This document shows, one piece after another, positions 47,460 to 56,003 of a stretch of DNA of 64,000 nucleotides. The stretch's first letter is position 1. Every line of letters starts with the position of its first letter. The notes below the pieces were generated by a model. The model did not search any database, had not been told where the DNA came from, and was given only the letters and a program-made list of their open reading frames with translations. The position numbers and the translations under genes are program-made. The stretch comes from Clavibacter michiganensis (GTDB lineage Bacteria > Actinomycetota > Actinomycetes > Actinomycetales > Microbacteriaceae): assembly GCF_016907085.1 (NCBI RefSeq), contig NZ_JAFBBJ010000001.1, positions 1,426,001-1,490,000 of the forward strand. The letters are read 5' to 3'.

Positions 47460-47953
47460 GGCCGGGCCCAGTCGCCGGACTTGCCGCCCTGCTTCTCGCG
47501 CACGAGCACGTCGGTGATCACGGCCCGCGCATCCACCGCCTTGACCATGTCGTAGAGCGTGAGCGCCGCGACCGAGGCCGCCGTGAGCGCCTCCATCTCG
47601 ACGCCCGTGACGCCCGTGGTGCTCACGGACGCGACGACGGTGAGCCGGTCGTCGTCACCCGTGATGTCGATCTCGATGCGGCCGATGGGCAGCGGGTGGC
47701 AGAGCGGGATGAGGTCGGACGTCCGCTTCGCCGCCATGATGCCCGCGATGCGCGCCGTGCCGACGGCCTCGCCCTTGGGGAGGTCGCCCGCGATCACGGC
47801 GGCGACCACCTCGGGCCGCGTCACGAGCACGGCCTGCGCGACGGCGCGGCGCTTCGTGACGGCCTTCTCGGTGACGTCCACCATGTGCGCGGATCCGTCC
47901 TGCCGCAGGTGGGTGAGGGACGGCGCGGCGTCGCTCGGGGCGGGATCAGTCAT
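47456..47953 (-). CDS. moaC: Cyclic pyranopterin monophosphate synthase MoaC
   Basis: A 165-residue enzyme of the first molybdenum-cofactor step, acting with MoaA. SDLIPLCHPLPIGRI, GVEMEALTAASVAALTLYDM and the C-terminal VREKQGGKSGDW carry the conserved catalytic and substrate residues. ATG 47953 overlaps the moeA stop by 8 bases. moaA itself is not in this window. Confidence 0.95.
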   Translation of the reverse strand: MTDPAPSDAAPSLTHLRQDGSAHMVDVTEKAVTKRRAVAQAVLVTRPEVVAAVIAGDLPKGEAVGTARIAGIMAAKRTSDLIPLCHPLPIGRIEIDITGDDDRLTVVASVSTTGVTGVEMEALTAASVAALTLYDMVKAVDARAVITDVLVREKQGGKSGDWARP

Positions 47954-49244
47954 CGATGCTCCAGACGGTGACGGGCGCGCCGGCCTCGAGCCGGTCGACG
48001 CCTGCGGGGATGTGGACGAGGTGGGTGGCGGTCGCGTACGCGTGCAGCAGGTGGGATCCGGGTCCGCCGACCGCGACGACCCGGCCGTCGGCGTCGAGGC
48101 GCCCGCGCCGCACCTGGTGCTTGCCGGCGAGCGAGTCGAGCGCGGCTGCGAGCGGCGCCTCGCGCGACGGGCGCTCCGGACGCGGATGCCCGGCGAGCGC
48201 GCGGAGCACCGGGCGGAGGAAGAGCTCGAAGGAGACCAACGCGCTCACGGGGTTGCCCGGGAAGGCGACCACGGGGATCCGAGCGCCGCCGATGTCCGCC
48301 GTCCCGAGCCCCTGCGGCCCGCCCGGCTGCACCGCTACGGAGACGAACTCCACTCCGCCGCCTTCCAGGACGTCGCGCACGACCTCGTAGGCGCCGGCGC
48401 TGACGCCGCCCGTCGTGAGGAGGAGGTCGATGCCGGCGGCGGCGGCGGCGCGGATCGCGTCGCGCACGCGGTCGGCGTCGTCGGATGCGATCCGCAGCGG
48501 GCGGACCTCCGCCCCGGCGGCCGCGAGCGCGGCGGCGAGCGCGACGGAGTTGGCGTCGTGGATCTGCCCGGGCTCGAGCTCCTCGCCGGGCCCGCGCAGC
48601 TCGAGGCCGGTGGAGAGGAGGACGACGACGGGTCGGCGGCGCGCGGCGACGGTCGCGACGCCGGCCGACGCGAGCACGCCCCAGTGGGACGGCAGGAGGC
48701 GCGTGCCCGCGGCGACGAGCACGGCGCCCGCCGCGAGGTCGCTGCCCTGCGCGCGGACGAAGGCGCCCGGGTCCACGGGGGCGGCGAAGGCGACGGTCGC
48801 GTCGGGCGCGTCCTCGTCGACGAAGCGGTCCGGGATCGCGGCCTCGATGGGCACGATCGCATCGGCCCCGGGCGGGACCGGGGCGCCGGTCATGCAGGGC
48901 GCGGCGGTGCCGGGCGCGAGGGGCGCGGGGGCGACGCCCGCGGGGATCCGAGGCGCGATGCGGAGGGCGGCGGGGCGTGCTTCGCTCGCGCCCGCGAGGT
49001 CGGCCGCGCGCACCGCGTAGCCGTCCATCTGCGAGTTGCGGAACGGCGGCAGGTCGAGCGGGCTCGTGACGTCGCGGGCGAGGACGCGGTCGGCGTACCG
49101 CTGCGGATCCGCGGCGAGCGCCTCGGCGGAGACGGGCAGCTCCTGGACGGGCAGGTCCGCGAGCGGGGCGAGGAGCGCCGACACGGCCGCGCGGTGCTCG
49201 TCGACCGTGCGTCGTCGGCGGCCAGCGGGGCGGTCGGGGGTCAT
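47946..49244 (-). CDS. moeA: Molybdopterin molybdenumtransferase MoeA
   Basis: A 432-residue enzyme that inserts molybdate into adenylated molybdopterin. Conserved stretches are LPPFRNSQMDGYAVRAADL, MTGAPVPPGADAIVPIEAA, the MoCF block LLTTGGVSAGAYEVVRDVL and AFPGNPVSALVSFELFLRP. ATG 49244 is chosen over a longer upstream frame that is Arg/Gly-rich and has no family similarity. It heads the operon and its promoter lies in the 140-base gap to 49385. Confidence 0.94.
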   Translation of the reverse strand: MTPDRPAGRRRRTVDEHRAAVSALLAPLADLPVQELPVSAEALAADPQRYADRVLARDVTSPLDLPPFRNSQMDGYAVRAADLAGASEARPAALRIAPRIPAGVAPAPLAPGTAAPCMTGAPVPPGADAIVPIEAAIPDRFVDEDAPDATVAFAAPVDPGAFVRAQGSDLAAGAVLVAAGTRLLPSHWGVLASAGVATVAARRRPVVVLLSTGLELRGPGEELEPGQIHDANSVALAAALAAAGAEVRPLRIASDDADRVRDAIRAAAAAGIDLLLTTGGVSAGAYEVVRDVLEGGGVEFVSVAVQPGGPQGLGTADIGGARIPVVAFPGNPVSALVSFELFLRPVLRALAGHPRPERPSREAPLAAALDSLAGKHQVRRGRLDADGRVVAVGGPGSHLLHAYATATHLVHIPAGVDRLEAGAPVTVWSIDD

Positions 49245-49384
49245 GCGCCCATCATCCCCGACCGGGCCGCGTCCTCCCCGGACGACGCCGGATCCCGAAG
49301 CAGGACGCCCGCTCGTCGGCCTCCGCCGTCCGCGCATCGGCCATGGGCCTTGCCGTCGCCGTCCGGGCGCGGGACCCTGAGCGC

Positions 49385-49609
49385 ATGGATCCGCACGAGC
49401 GCCGCGCCGCCGCCCGCCGCCGCGTGGCCGCCTCGATCGGCGCCGTGCTGCTCGCCGCCGCGGTCGCGCTCGGCGTCGCCGGGGTCGTCGTCTACACGGG
49501 CGGATCCGACCTCGGCCTGCTGCTGCTCGTCGCGGCCCTCGCGCTGCTCACGGCGGGCGCGGGCCTGGTCGTCTCGGCCGCGCGGTCGGCCGCGGACCGT
49601 CCGCGCTGA
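49385..49609 (+). CDS. Small two-helix membrane protein
   Basis: A 74-residue protein with a basic start (DPHERRAAARRRVAAS), two membrane helices (about 17-37 and 42-62) separated by a VVYTGGSD turn, and a charged end. No family recognised. It is divergent from moeA; family-level roles in molybdenum metabolism are not known. The longer frame from 49343 is less likely since family-like basic start follows ATG 49385. Confidence 0.6.
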   Translation: MDPHERRAAARRRVAASIGAVLLAAAVALGVAGVVVYTGGSDLGLLLLVAALALLTAGAGLVVSAARSAADRPR

Positions 49610-49711
49610 TCCGCCCCCCGCGCTCCGCCCCCCCCGCTCCTCCCCAGCACGCGGAGTCGCATCCGTGTCCGGGTCCCGAAGCCGCCCCTGCCACACGCCG
49701 CCCGGCCGTCC

Positions 49712-49717
49712 TAGGGT
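49712..49717 (+). promoter_or_regulatory. Putative leaderless promoter -10 of the PEP-mutase family gene
   Basis: TAGGGT ends 6 bases before ATG 49724; a GGAGG also lies directly against the ATG, too close to act as a normal ribosome site. Confidence 0.5.
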
Positions 49718-49723
49718 CGGAGG

Positions 49724-50497
49724 ATGACCATCGCCGCCCGCGGGCAGACCCTCGTCGACCTCCACACCGCACCCGAGCTCCTGAGGGTGGTGAACGTGTG
49801 GGACGCCATCACGGCCGCCGCCATCGGCGCGCTCCCCGAGACCAAGGCCCTCGCCACCGCGAGCCACTCCATCGCCGCCACCTTCGGCTACGAGGACGGC
49901 GAGAGGATCCCGCTCGACCTCCACCTCGACATGATCGGCCGCATCGTCGCGGCCGTCGAGCAGCCCGTCTCCGCCGACCTCGAGTCGGGCTACGGGGACG
50001 CGGGCGAGACGATCCGCCGCGCCATCGGCGTGGGCGTCGTCGGCGCGAACCTGGAGGACGGCATGCGCCCCCTCGCCGACTCGGTGCGCGCGGTCGAGGC
50101 CGCCGTCGCCGCCGCGCAGGCCGAGGGCGTGCCGTTCGCGCTCAACGCCCGCACCGACGCGTACGTGCTGGGCGGCGATCGCGACCGGACCGACGTCCTC
50201 GCCGACGCCGTCGAGCGCACGCGCGCCTACATGGCGGCCGGCGCCACGAGCGTCTTCGTGCCCGGTCCGCTCACGGAGGACGAGGTGCGCACCCTCGTCG
50301 ACGCCGTCGGCCCGCAGCGTCTCACCGTCATCGGCGTCCCCGGATCCCTCTCCCCCGCGCGCTTCGAGGAGCTCGGCGTCGGCCGCATCTCCTACGGCCC
50401 GTGGACCCAGCGCGTCGCGCTCACGGCCCTGCAGGACACGGCGAAGGACCTCTACGCGGGCGGCGCGCTGCCCGAGGGGACGCGGCCGCTCAACTGA
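49724..50497 (+). CDS. Isocitrate lyase/PEP mutase family protein
   Basis: A 257-residue TIM-barrel protein of the isocitrate lyase/phosphonomutase superfamily. NVWDAITAAAIGALPETKALATASHS, PVSADLESGYGD (Mg-binding Asp/Glu) and ALNARTDAYVLG are its marks. The true KKCGH lyase motif is lacking, as in the carboxyvinyl-phosphonate mutase-like group, so the reaction (C-C or C-P cleavage) is open. A hairpin (about 50520-50562) follows. Confidence 0.85.
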   Translation: MTIAARGQTLVDLHTAPELLRVVNVWDAITAAAIGALPETKALATASHSIAATFGYEDGERIPLDLHLDMIGRIVAAVEQPVSADLESGYGDAGETIRRAIGVGVVGANLEDGMRPLADSVRAVEAAVAAAQAEGVPFALNARTDAYVLGGDRDRTDVLADAVERTRAYMAAGATSVFVPGPLTEDEVRTLVDAVGPQRLTVIGVPGSLSPARFEELGVGRISYGPWTQRVALTALQDTAKDLYAGGALPEGTRPLN

Positions 50498-50519
50498 CCG
50501 GGGCCCGTCGACGCCGACC

Positions 50520-50562
50520 GGGGCGCGGCGGACGCGGTCGAGCCCGCGTCCACCGCGCCCTG
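50520..50562 (+). terminator. Imperfect terminator hairpin
   Basis: gcgcggcggacgcgg and ccgcgtccaccgcgc pair imperfectly around a 6-base loop, 20 bases after the PEP-mutase family stop. Confidence 0.5.
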
Positions 50563-50594
50563 GTTGACTGGGCACCCACCCGAAGGAGCACGAC

Positions 50595-51497
50595 GTGACC
50601 GACACCCCTGCCGCAGCGACCGCCGCATCCGCCCCGCGCGCCGACATCGGCGTCATCGGCGGATCCGGCCTGTACTCCCTGCTCGACCCCGCGACGAGCA
50701 CGTCGCACCGCATCGAGACGCCGTTCGGCCCCACGTCCAGCGAGGTGACGGTCGGCGAGCTGGCCGGACGCCGCGTCGCGTTCCTCACCCGGCACGGCGC
50801 GGACCACTCGGTCGCGCCGCACCTCATCGACTACCGGGCGAACATCTGGGCGCTGGCGTCGCTCGGCGTCGCCGCCATCGTGTCGTCGTCGGCGGTCGGC
50901 GGCGTCTCGCCGGACTACCCGCCGGGATCGCTCGTGCTCACCGACCAGCTGCTCGACCGCACCTGGGGCCGGCCCGACACCTTCTTCGACGCCGGTGTCG
51001 TGCAGCACCTCTCGGCGGCGGATCCCTTCGACCCCGAGCTGCACGCGCTCGCAGCCGCGGCGCTCGTCGAGCTCGAGGGCGGCGACCGGGCGGATCCCGC
51101 GGGGCCGCTGCGCACCTCGGGCACCGTCGTCGTGATCCAGGGCCCGCGCTTCTCCACCCGCGCCGAGTCGCTCTGGTTCCGCCAGGCGGGCGCGCACATC
51201 GTCAACATGACGCAGTACCCCGAGGTCGTGCTCGCCTCGGAGCTCAACATCGGCACGGTGAACCTGTCGTTCGTCACCGACGCCGACGCGGGCCTCGCGC
51301 CGCTGCCCGGCGAGCAGGGCGACGCCGTCACGGCCGACCTGGTGTTCACGCGCCTGAAGGAGGCGCAGCCGCGCATCGTGCGGGCGATCGAGGCGGTCGT
51401 CCGCACGATCCCCGACGACTACCGCGGGCGCCCGCTCATCGACCCGGACGCGGTCGCGTCCGTGCTCGCGCGCCCGACCACGGACGCGCGCTCGTGA
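50595..51497 (+). CDS. mtnP: S-methyl-5'-thioadenosine phosphorylase family protein
   Basis: A 300-residue purine-nucleoside-phosphorylase-fold enzyme that splits methylthioadenosine to adenine and methylthioribose 1-phosphate. IGVIGGSGLYSLLD, TRHGADHSVAPHLIDYRANIWAL and QGPRFSTRAESLWFR are the phosphate and nucleoside blocks. In some actinobacteria the closest members accept other purine nucleosides. Start GTG with GGAG upstream. Its last bases overlap the start of the epimerase gene (GTGA). Confidence 0.9.
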   Translation: MTDTPAAATAASAPRADIGVIGGSGLYSLLDPATSTSHRIETPFGPTSSEVTVGELAGRRVAFLTRHGADHSVAPHLIDYRANIWALASLGVAAIVSSSAVGGVSPDYPPGSLVLTDQLLDRTWGRPDTFFDAGVVQHLSAADPFDPELHALAAAALVELEGGDRADPAGPLRTSGTVVVIQGPRFSTRAESLWFRQAGAHIVNMTQYPEVVLASELNIGTVNLSFVTDADAGLAPLPGEQGDAVTADLVFTRLKEAQPRIVRAIEAVVRTIPDDYRGRPLIDPDAVASVLARPTTDARS

Positions 51498-52558
51498 GCG
51501 ACGGCATCCTCCTCGTCACGGGAGGCGCGGGCTTCATCGGCGGCGCCATCGTGCAGGCCGCGCTCGAGGAGGGCCGGCGCGTGCGCGTGCTCGACTCGCT
51601 GCGGGCCGACGTGCACGGCGGCGATCCGGAGCTCGACCCGCGGGTCGAGCTCGTGCGCGGCGACGTCACCGATCCGGACGCCGTCGCCGGAGCGCTCGAC
51701 GGCGTGGACGTCGTGTGCCACCAGGCCGCGAAGGTCGGCCTCGGCGTCGACTTCCTCGACGCCCCCGACTACGTGACGACGAACGACGGCGGCACCGCCG
51801 TGCTCCTCGCCGCGATGACCCGCGCGGGCATCGACCGGCTCGTGCTCGCCAGCTCGATGGTCGTCTACGGCGAGGGCGCCTACGCGGGCGCCGACGGGCC
51901 GGTGCGCCCGCCCGCCCGCCGCGTCGCCGACCTCGACGCCGGGATGTTCGATCCCGTCGATCCCGCGACGGGCGAGCCGCTCGTCCCGCAGCTCATCGGC
52001 GAGGACGTGCCGCTGGATCCGCGCAACGTCTACGCCACCACGAAGCTCGCGCAGGAGAACCTCGCGAGCTCGTGGACCCGCGCGACCGGCGGCCGGGCCG
52101 CCGCGCTCCGATACCACAACGTCTACGGGCCCGGCATGCCGCAGAACACGCCCTACGCCGGCGTCGCGTCGCTGTTCCGCTCCGCCCTGGCGCGCGGCGA
52201 GGCGCCACGGGTGTTCGAGGACGGCCGGCAGCGCCGCGACTTCGTGCACGTGCGCGACGTCGCCGGCGCGAACCTCGCGGCGCTCGCCTGGACGAGCACG
52301 CGCGAGGCCGGGTCGTTCCGCGCGTTCAACGTCGGCAGCGGCACCGTGCACACCATCGGCGAGATGGCGGAGGCGCTCGCGCGGGAGGCCGGCGGATCCG
52401 CGCCCGTCACCACGGGCGAGTACCGGCTCGGCGACGTGCGGCACATCACGGCGTCGTCGGAGCGCCTGCGCACGGAGCTCGGCTGGGAGCCGCGGATGAC
52501 CTTCGAGGAGGGCATGCGCGAGTTCGCGACGGCGCCGCTGCGGAGCGCGGTCGTCTGA
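51494..52558 (+). CDS. NAD-dependent sugar epimerase/dehydratase (extended SDR)
   Basis: A 354-residue extended short-chain dehydrogenase. The NAD motif VTGGAGFIGGAIV, VCHQAAKVGLGVD, SSMVVYGEG, YATTKLAQE (YxxxK catalytic pair) and RRDFVHVRDVA are typical of UDP-sugar 4-epimerases and dTDP-glucose dehydratases; the sugar is unknown. The coupling to mtnP (GTGA) suggests a shared transcript, though the pathway link is not obvious. Confidence 0.88.
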   Translation: MSDGILLVTGGAGFIGGAIVQAALEEGRRVRVLDSLRADVHGGDPELDPRVELVRGDVTDPDAVAGALDGVDVVCHQAAKVGLGVDFLDAPDYVTTNDGGTAVLLAAMTRAGIDRLVLASSMVVYGEGAYAGADGPVRPPARRVADLDAGMFDPVDPATGEPLVPQLIGEDVPLDPRNVYATTKLAQENLASSWTRATGGRAAALRYHNVYGPGMPQNTPYAGVASLFRSALARGEAPRVFEDGRQRRDFVHVRDVAGANLAALAWTSTREAGSFRAFNVGSGTVHTIGEMAEALAREAGGSAPVTTGEYRLGDVRHITASSERLRTELGWEPRMTFEEGMREFATAPLRSAVV

Positions 52559-52666
52559 GGCGCGGGCGCCTGTTCGCCGCGGGGCTCCCGCGCAAGTCGT
52601 ACCCGGGTGCCGCCCGGGCGGGGATCCCGGCACCTCCGGCCGACGAGATCCGCCCGGCCCGGCCGC

Positions 52667-52672
52667 CACACT
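52667..52672 (+). promoter_or_regulatory. Putative leaderless -10 of the MmpS-like gene
   Basis: CACACT ends 6 bases before ATG 52679. The same hexamer lies 7 bases before ATG 29451. Confidence 0.35.
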
Positions 52673-52678
52673 GGGAGC

Positions 52679-53128
52679 ATGACCTCCGCATCGCCCCGCA
52701 GCGTGAGCCGCCGCTCCGGGATCGCCCTCGTCGCCGGCGCCGCGTCGCTCGCCCTCGCCGGCTGCTCGGGCATCACCGACGACCTCGCCGACATCTACGC
52801 GATCACCTACGAGGTGACCACGACCGGGCCGGCCGACAGCGGCCTGACCGACGTGTCGTACGCCGAGGCCTCCCACCGCGGACGCCCGTCGATCGTGAAG
52901 GAGGTCGGCCAGGCGTCGCTCGCGCCCGACGACGACTCGGCGAGCTCGATCTGGTCGGTCGAGTCCGTCGTCACCGCCGAGGACTGGGCGTTCGTGCAGG
53001 CCACCCCGGTGGACGGCGAGGCGCTGACCTGCCGGATCCTCGTCGACGGCGTGAAGGAGATCGCGGCCTCGACCGCGGCCGCCGGCCAGCCGGTGACCTG
53101 CCAGGTGCCCACCGCGCCCTTCGGCTGA
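52679..53128 (+). CDS. MmpS-like lipoprotein
   Basis: A 149-residue exported lipoprotein: signal peptide with lipobox LAGC (Cys at residue 29), then a beta-rich domain with ITYEVTTTGPADSGLTDVSYAE and CRILVDGVKEIAASTAAAGQPVTCQV, the pattern of actinobacterial MmpS family domains (PF05423-type). In mycobacteria MmpS proteins assist MmpL transporters, but there is no MmpL gene near. Two C-terminal cysteines may form a disulfide. Ends before a hairpin. Confidence 0.75.
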   Translation: MTSASPRSVSRRSGIALVAGAASLALAGCSGITDDLADIYAITYEVTTTGPADSGLTDVSYAEASHRGRPSIVKEVGQASLAPDDDSASSIWSVESVVTAEDWAFVQATPVDGEALTCRILVDGVKEIAASTAAAGQPVTCQVPTAPFG

Positions 53129-53142
53129 CCCGCCGACAGCCG

Positions 53143-53178
53143 GGATCGCGCCGACCGCCCACGCGGCCGACGCGATCC
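53143..53178. terminator. Bidirectional terminator between convergent genes
   Basis: ggatcgcg (53143-53150) and cgcgatcc (53171-53178) form an 8-bp stem; part of the 20-base loop can pair again. It separates the lipoprotein gene from the convergent SDR gene. Confidence 0.55.
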
Positions 53179-53185
53179 GCACCGC

Positions 53186-53974
53186 TCAGTACTTCGCGGA
53201 CTGCCCGCCGTCGATCGGCAGCACGGCCGCGTTCACGTACGCCGCGTCGTCCGACAGCAGGAACGCGACGACCGACGCGATCTCCTCCGCCTCGCCGTAG
53301 CGCTTCGTCGGGTTGCCCTGGATGAACTGCTCGGCGGCACCGCGGGGGTCGTCGGCGCTGATCTGCTTCATCGACTCCTCGACCATGGGCGTCCAGATGG
53401 CGCCGGGCGCGATGGCGTTGATGCGGATGCCGAACTGGCCGTACTCGACGGCCGAGTTGCGGGTCAGGCCGACGACGCCGTGCTTCGCGGCCGCGTAGCC
53501 GGACTGGTTGCCGACCCCGCGGATCCCGCCGACGCTCGCGGTGTTCACGACCATGCCGGAGCCCTGCGCGCGCATGACGGCGAGGACCTTCTCGAGCCCG
53601 AGGAACACGCCGCGGAGGTTGATGGCGACGACCCGGTCGAACTCGGCGGCCGTGAAGTCCTCGGTGAGGTTCTGGCGGCCCTCGATGCCGGCGTTGTTGA
53701 AGAAGCCGTCGATGCGGCCGAAGCGCTCGACGGTCTGGCTCACGTAGGAGTCGACGTCGGACTCCTTCGACACGTCGGCGAGGACGGTGAGGATCTCGGC
53801 GTCGGGCGTCGCCGCGGTGACGGCGGCGACGGTGTCGACCAGGCCGCCCTCGGAGATGTCGACGAGCGCGAGCCTCGCGCCCTCGGCGGCGAGGCGGACG
53901 GCGGCGGCGCGGCCCAGGCCGGAGCCTCCGCCGGTGATGAGGACGACCTTGTCGGTGAAGCGGGTGGTGGTCAT
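53186..53974 (-). CDS. Short-chain dehydrogenase/reductase
   Basis: A 262-residue classical SDR. Motifs: LITGGGSGLGR (cofactor), DISEGGLVD (Asp after beta-2, favours NAD), NNAGIEG, the catalytic Ser in VVNTASVGGI and YAAAKHG. The end IDGGQSAKY is usual. Substrate unknown. ATG 53974 has GGAGACCCC upstream. It sits 77 bases after the start of a convergent-order CPBP gene on the same strand; separate transcription is likely. Confidence 0.9.
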   Translation of the reverse strand: MTTTRFTDKVVLITGGGSGLGRAAAVRLAAEGARLALVDISEGGLVDTVAAVTAATPDAEILTVLADVSKESDVDSYVSQTVERFGRIDGFFNNAGIEGRQNLTEDFTAAEFDRVVAINLRGVFLGLEKVLAVMRAQGSGMVVNTASVGGIRGVGNQSGYAAAKHGVVGLTRNSAVEYGQFGIRINAIAPGAIWTPMVEESMKQISADDPRGAAEQFIQGNPTKRYGEAEEIASVVAFLLSDDAAYVNAAVLPIDGGQSAKY

Positions 53975-54051
53975 GGGGTCTCCTGACGAGTGGGGCGGTG
54001 GCCCGCGTCTCGTGGGCGGAGCCACTGATCCATGCGCTCGCATGGACATAC

Positions 54052-55155
54052 CTACCGTAGGTCGGTTTCCTGGACGCGGGCTCCGCGCGCCGCCCGCAGC
54101 TCGGGCGCGCGCCGCTCCCGCCACCACCGCACCGCGACGAAGACGATCCCGGCGGACACGATGTGCACGAGCACCAGCGCGATCGCGTCCGGCTCGACGA
54201 ACGCGACGTCCCAGCCCGACGACGCCCAGCCCATGCCGCCCAGCAGCACGCGGGTCACCGTGAGCTGCGTCCAGTGGAACGCCATCGCGATGAGGAGCGC
54301 GCCCTCCATCGGGATCCGCCGCGCGGCGACGAGCGTGAGGCCGAACAGGGCGAGCTGGAGCACGTAGACGATCGCGTCGTTCCCCTCGGGCACCGGCGTG
54401 AAGGGGCCGGGGTCGGATCCCGCGATCGTGGCCACGACCCAGCGGCCGGACTCGATGACGACGCCGATCGCCGGGAAGAGGGCGGTGGTCACGACCGTCG
54501 CGGCGACGAGCCCGGTGCCGTCGCGGAGGTTCGTCCACATGTACCCGCGGAGGGCGAGCTCCTCGGGGATCGCCTCGTAGAGCGCGAGGACGACGCCGTT
54601 GAGGAGGAGGAACCCGGCGAACGCGGCGAGGTCGATGCCGTCGACGCGGATCCAGCCCAGGAGGCCGGCCGGGACCCAGACGGCCGCGCCCGACACCGCT
54701 CCCACCCCGACGCCCAGCGCGATCGGCCGCCCGATCCGTCGCGAGAGGCCGAGGCTGGCGAGGCTCCTGCGGTCGAGCCGCCGCCGCAGGAGGACGACGG
54801 CGGGCACGACGAGCGCGGACATGAGCACGGCCTGCAGCACGATCCTGGCGAGCAGGCCGGCGCCGGTCGCCTGCTCCACCGCGTCCGTGATGCCGATGGC
54901 GAGGCCGAGCCCCACCCCGAGCACGACCCAGGCGAGGAGCGCGACCGCGACGGCGCGGATCCACGACTGCGGGCGGCGCGTCTGCGCGTCGAGGCACGGA
55001 TCGGGGGACTCGGCGCGCGCGGCGGACGGCTCGGAGGACACAGCGGCGGGGCGGGCGGATGCGGGCACGGGACTCGTCTCGTAGGCGTCGGGCGGTCGAT
55101 CCAGGCTGGCGGGCGGGTCGATGCCGCGCGACCCCGGCGGCGGCGCGGCCCGCAT
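54052..55155 (-). CDS. CPBP-family intramembrane metalloprotease
   Basis: A 367-residue membrane protein of the CAAX protease/bacteriocin-processing family. The glutamate motif is in ALYEAIPEELALRGYMW (EExxxR) and the second zinc-site His in IAMAFHW; eight hydrophobic segments fit. Some CPBP proteins process peptides or prenylated proteins; no substrate is evident. The first 70 residues are disordered and start-codon choice among several ATGs is uncertain. It starts 13 bases after the Dabb gene stop, probably one transcript. Confidence 0.82.
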   Translation of the reverse strand: MRAAPPPGSRGIDPPASLDRPPDAYETSPVPASARPAAVSSEPSAARAESPDPCLDAQTRRPQSWIRAVAVALLAWVVLGVGLGLAIGITDAVEQATGAGLLARIVLQAVLMSALVVPAVVLLRRRLDRRSLASLGLSRRIGRPIALGVGVGAVSGAAVWVPAGLLGWIRVDGIDLAAFAGFLLLNGVVLALYEAIPEELALRGYMWTNLRDGTGLVAATVVTTALFPAIGVVIESGRWVVATIAGSDPGPFTPVPEGNDAIVYVLQLALFGLTLVAARRIPMEGALLIAMAFHWTQLTVTRVLLGGMGWASSGWDVAFVEPDAIALVLVHIVSAGIVFVAVRWWRERRAPELRAARGARVQETDLR

Positions 55156-55168
55156 CTGGGGCGCGGGA

Positions 55169-55636
55169 TCAGGCGGCGGACGCCCCCGCGGACGCGGACG
55201 CCGGCGACGCCGCCGCCTCCGTGAAGTCGAACACCAGCACCCCGTGCGGATCCGGCGCGAGCAGCGGCCCCACGAAGTCCTTGAAGGCGGCGTGCTGGGC
55301 GTCGATGCGGGACGGATCCGCGATGAGCGGCTCGCCCAGGTACAGGTTGCGGTCGCCCTCCGAGGAGAAGGTCAGCACGAAGCCGAGCTCGAAGCCGCGG
55401 CCGACGCCCTCGGGGCTCGACTGCCGTCCGGCGTGCAGCGAGCGGATGTAGGGCCCCGAGCCATCCGGGTGCGGCGAGTCGGCGAGCGCGCGGAACCGCC
55501 GCTCCACCTCGTCGCGGTCGGCGGGCACCGCGTCGTCCCGGAGGCGGAACAGCACGACGTGGTGGACGAGCCCGCGGACGTGGTCGCGCGCGGTGAGCTG
55601 GGCGTCGGTGGGGGCGGGGCGGTCGTCGATGGTCAT
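55169..55636 (-). CDS. Stress-responsive A/B barrel (Dabb) domain protein
   Basis: A 155-residue protein with a ferredoxin-like Dabb domain (PF07876 type): RGLVHHVVLFRLRDDA, a central FELGFVLTFSSEGDRNLYLGEPL and HAAFKDFVGPLL. Members dimerise and some act as mono-oxygenase or cyclase-like enzymes; most are unassigned. The last about 15 residues are Ala/Ser-rich. Adjacent to the CPBP protease. Confidence 0.82.
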   Translation of the reverse strand: MTIDDRPAPTDAQLTARDHVRGLVHHVVLFRLRDDAVPADRDEVERRFRALADSPHPDGSGPYIRSLHAGRQSSPEGVGRGFELGFVLTFSSEGDRNLYLGEPLIADPSRIDAQHAAFKDFVGPLLAPDPHGVLVFDFTEAAASPASASAGASAA

Positions 55637-55692
55637 GTCCGGATCCTGGCCCGATCCGGCCGCGACGACGCGATCCGTCCGCGGCGGCGCGG

Positions 55693-55875
55693 TCAGGAGG
55701 TGACGAGGAGCGGGACGCCGAGCGCGAGGCCGGCGACCCCGACGGCGAGCTGCGGCCACGTCCGGCCGGCGATCCGGCGGCCGGCACGGCGCGCGACGAC
55801 GACCGTGGCCAGCGCGTCCAGGGCGACGAGGGCACCGGCGACGGTCATGATCCAGGCGATGACGGTGGTGGCCAC
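55693..55875 (-). CDS. Small two-helix membrane protein
   Basis: A 60-residue protein starting at GTG 55875 (ATTVIAWIMTVAGALVALDA) with two membrane helices joined by an arginine-rich loop (VVARRAGRRIAGRTWPQ). No family recognised. A weak GGGCGG precedes the start. It lies upstream of the Dabb gene, 56 bases apart. Confidence 0.5.
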   Translation of the reverse strand: MATTVIAWIMTVAGALVALDALATVVVARRAGRRIAGRTWPQLAVGVAGLALGVPLLVTS

Positions 55876-55941
55876 CCGCCCAGGGTACGGGGCGCCCCGC
55901 CGTGACCCGGACGGGGCCTCGCCAGGACGGATCCGTCGCCG

Positions 55942-55947
55942 TAGCCT
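55942..55947 (+). promoter_or_regulatory. Putative -10 element of the paralogue pair at 56004
   Basis: TAGCCT lies 56 bases before ATG 56004; it matches the gnd and ndh -10 hexamers exactly. Confidence 0.4.
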
Positions 55948-56003
55948 GGCGACACGCGACCACCGCCCCGGCCGCGTCACCCGGCCCTCGACGAGGAAGC
56001 CCC

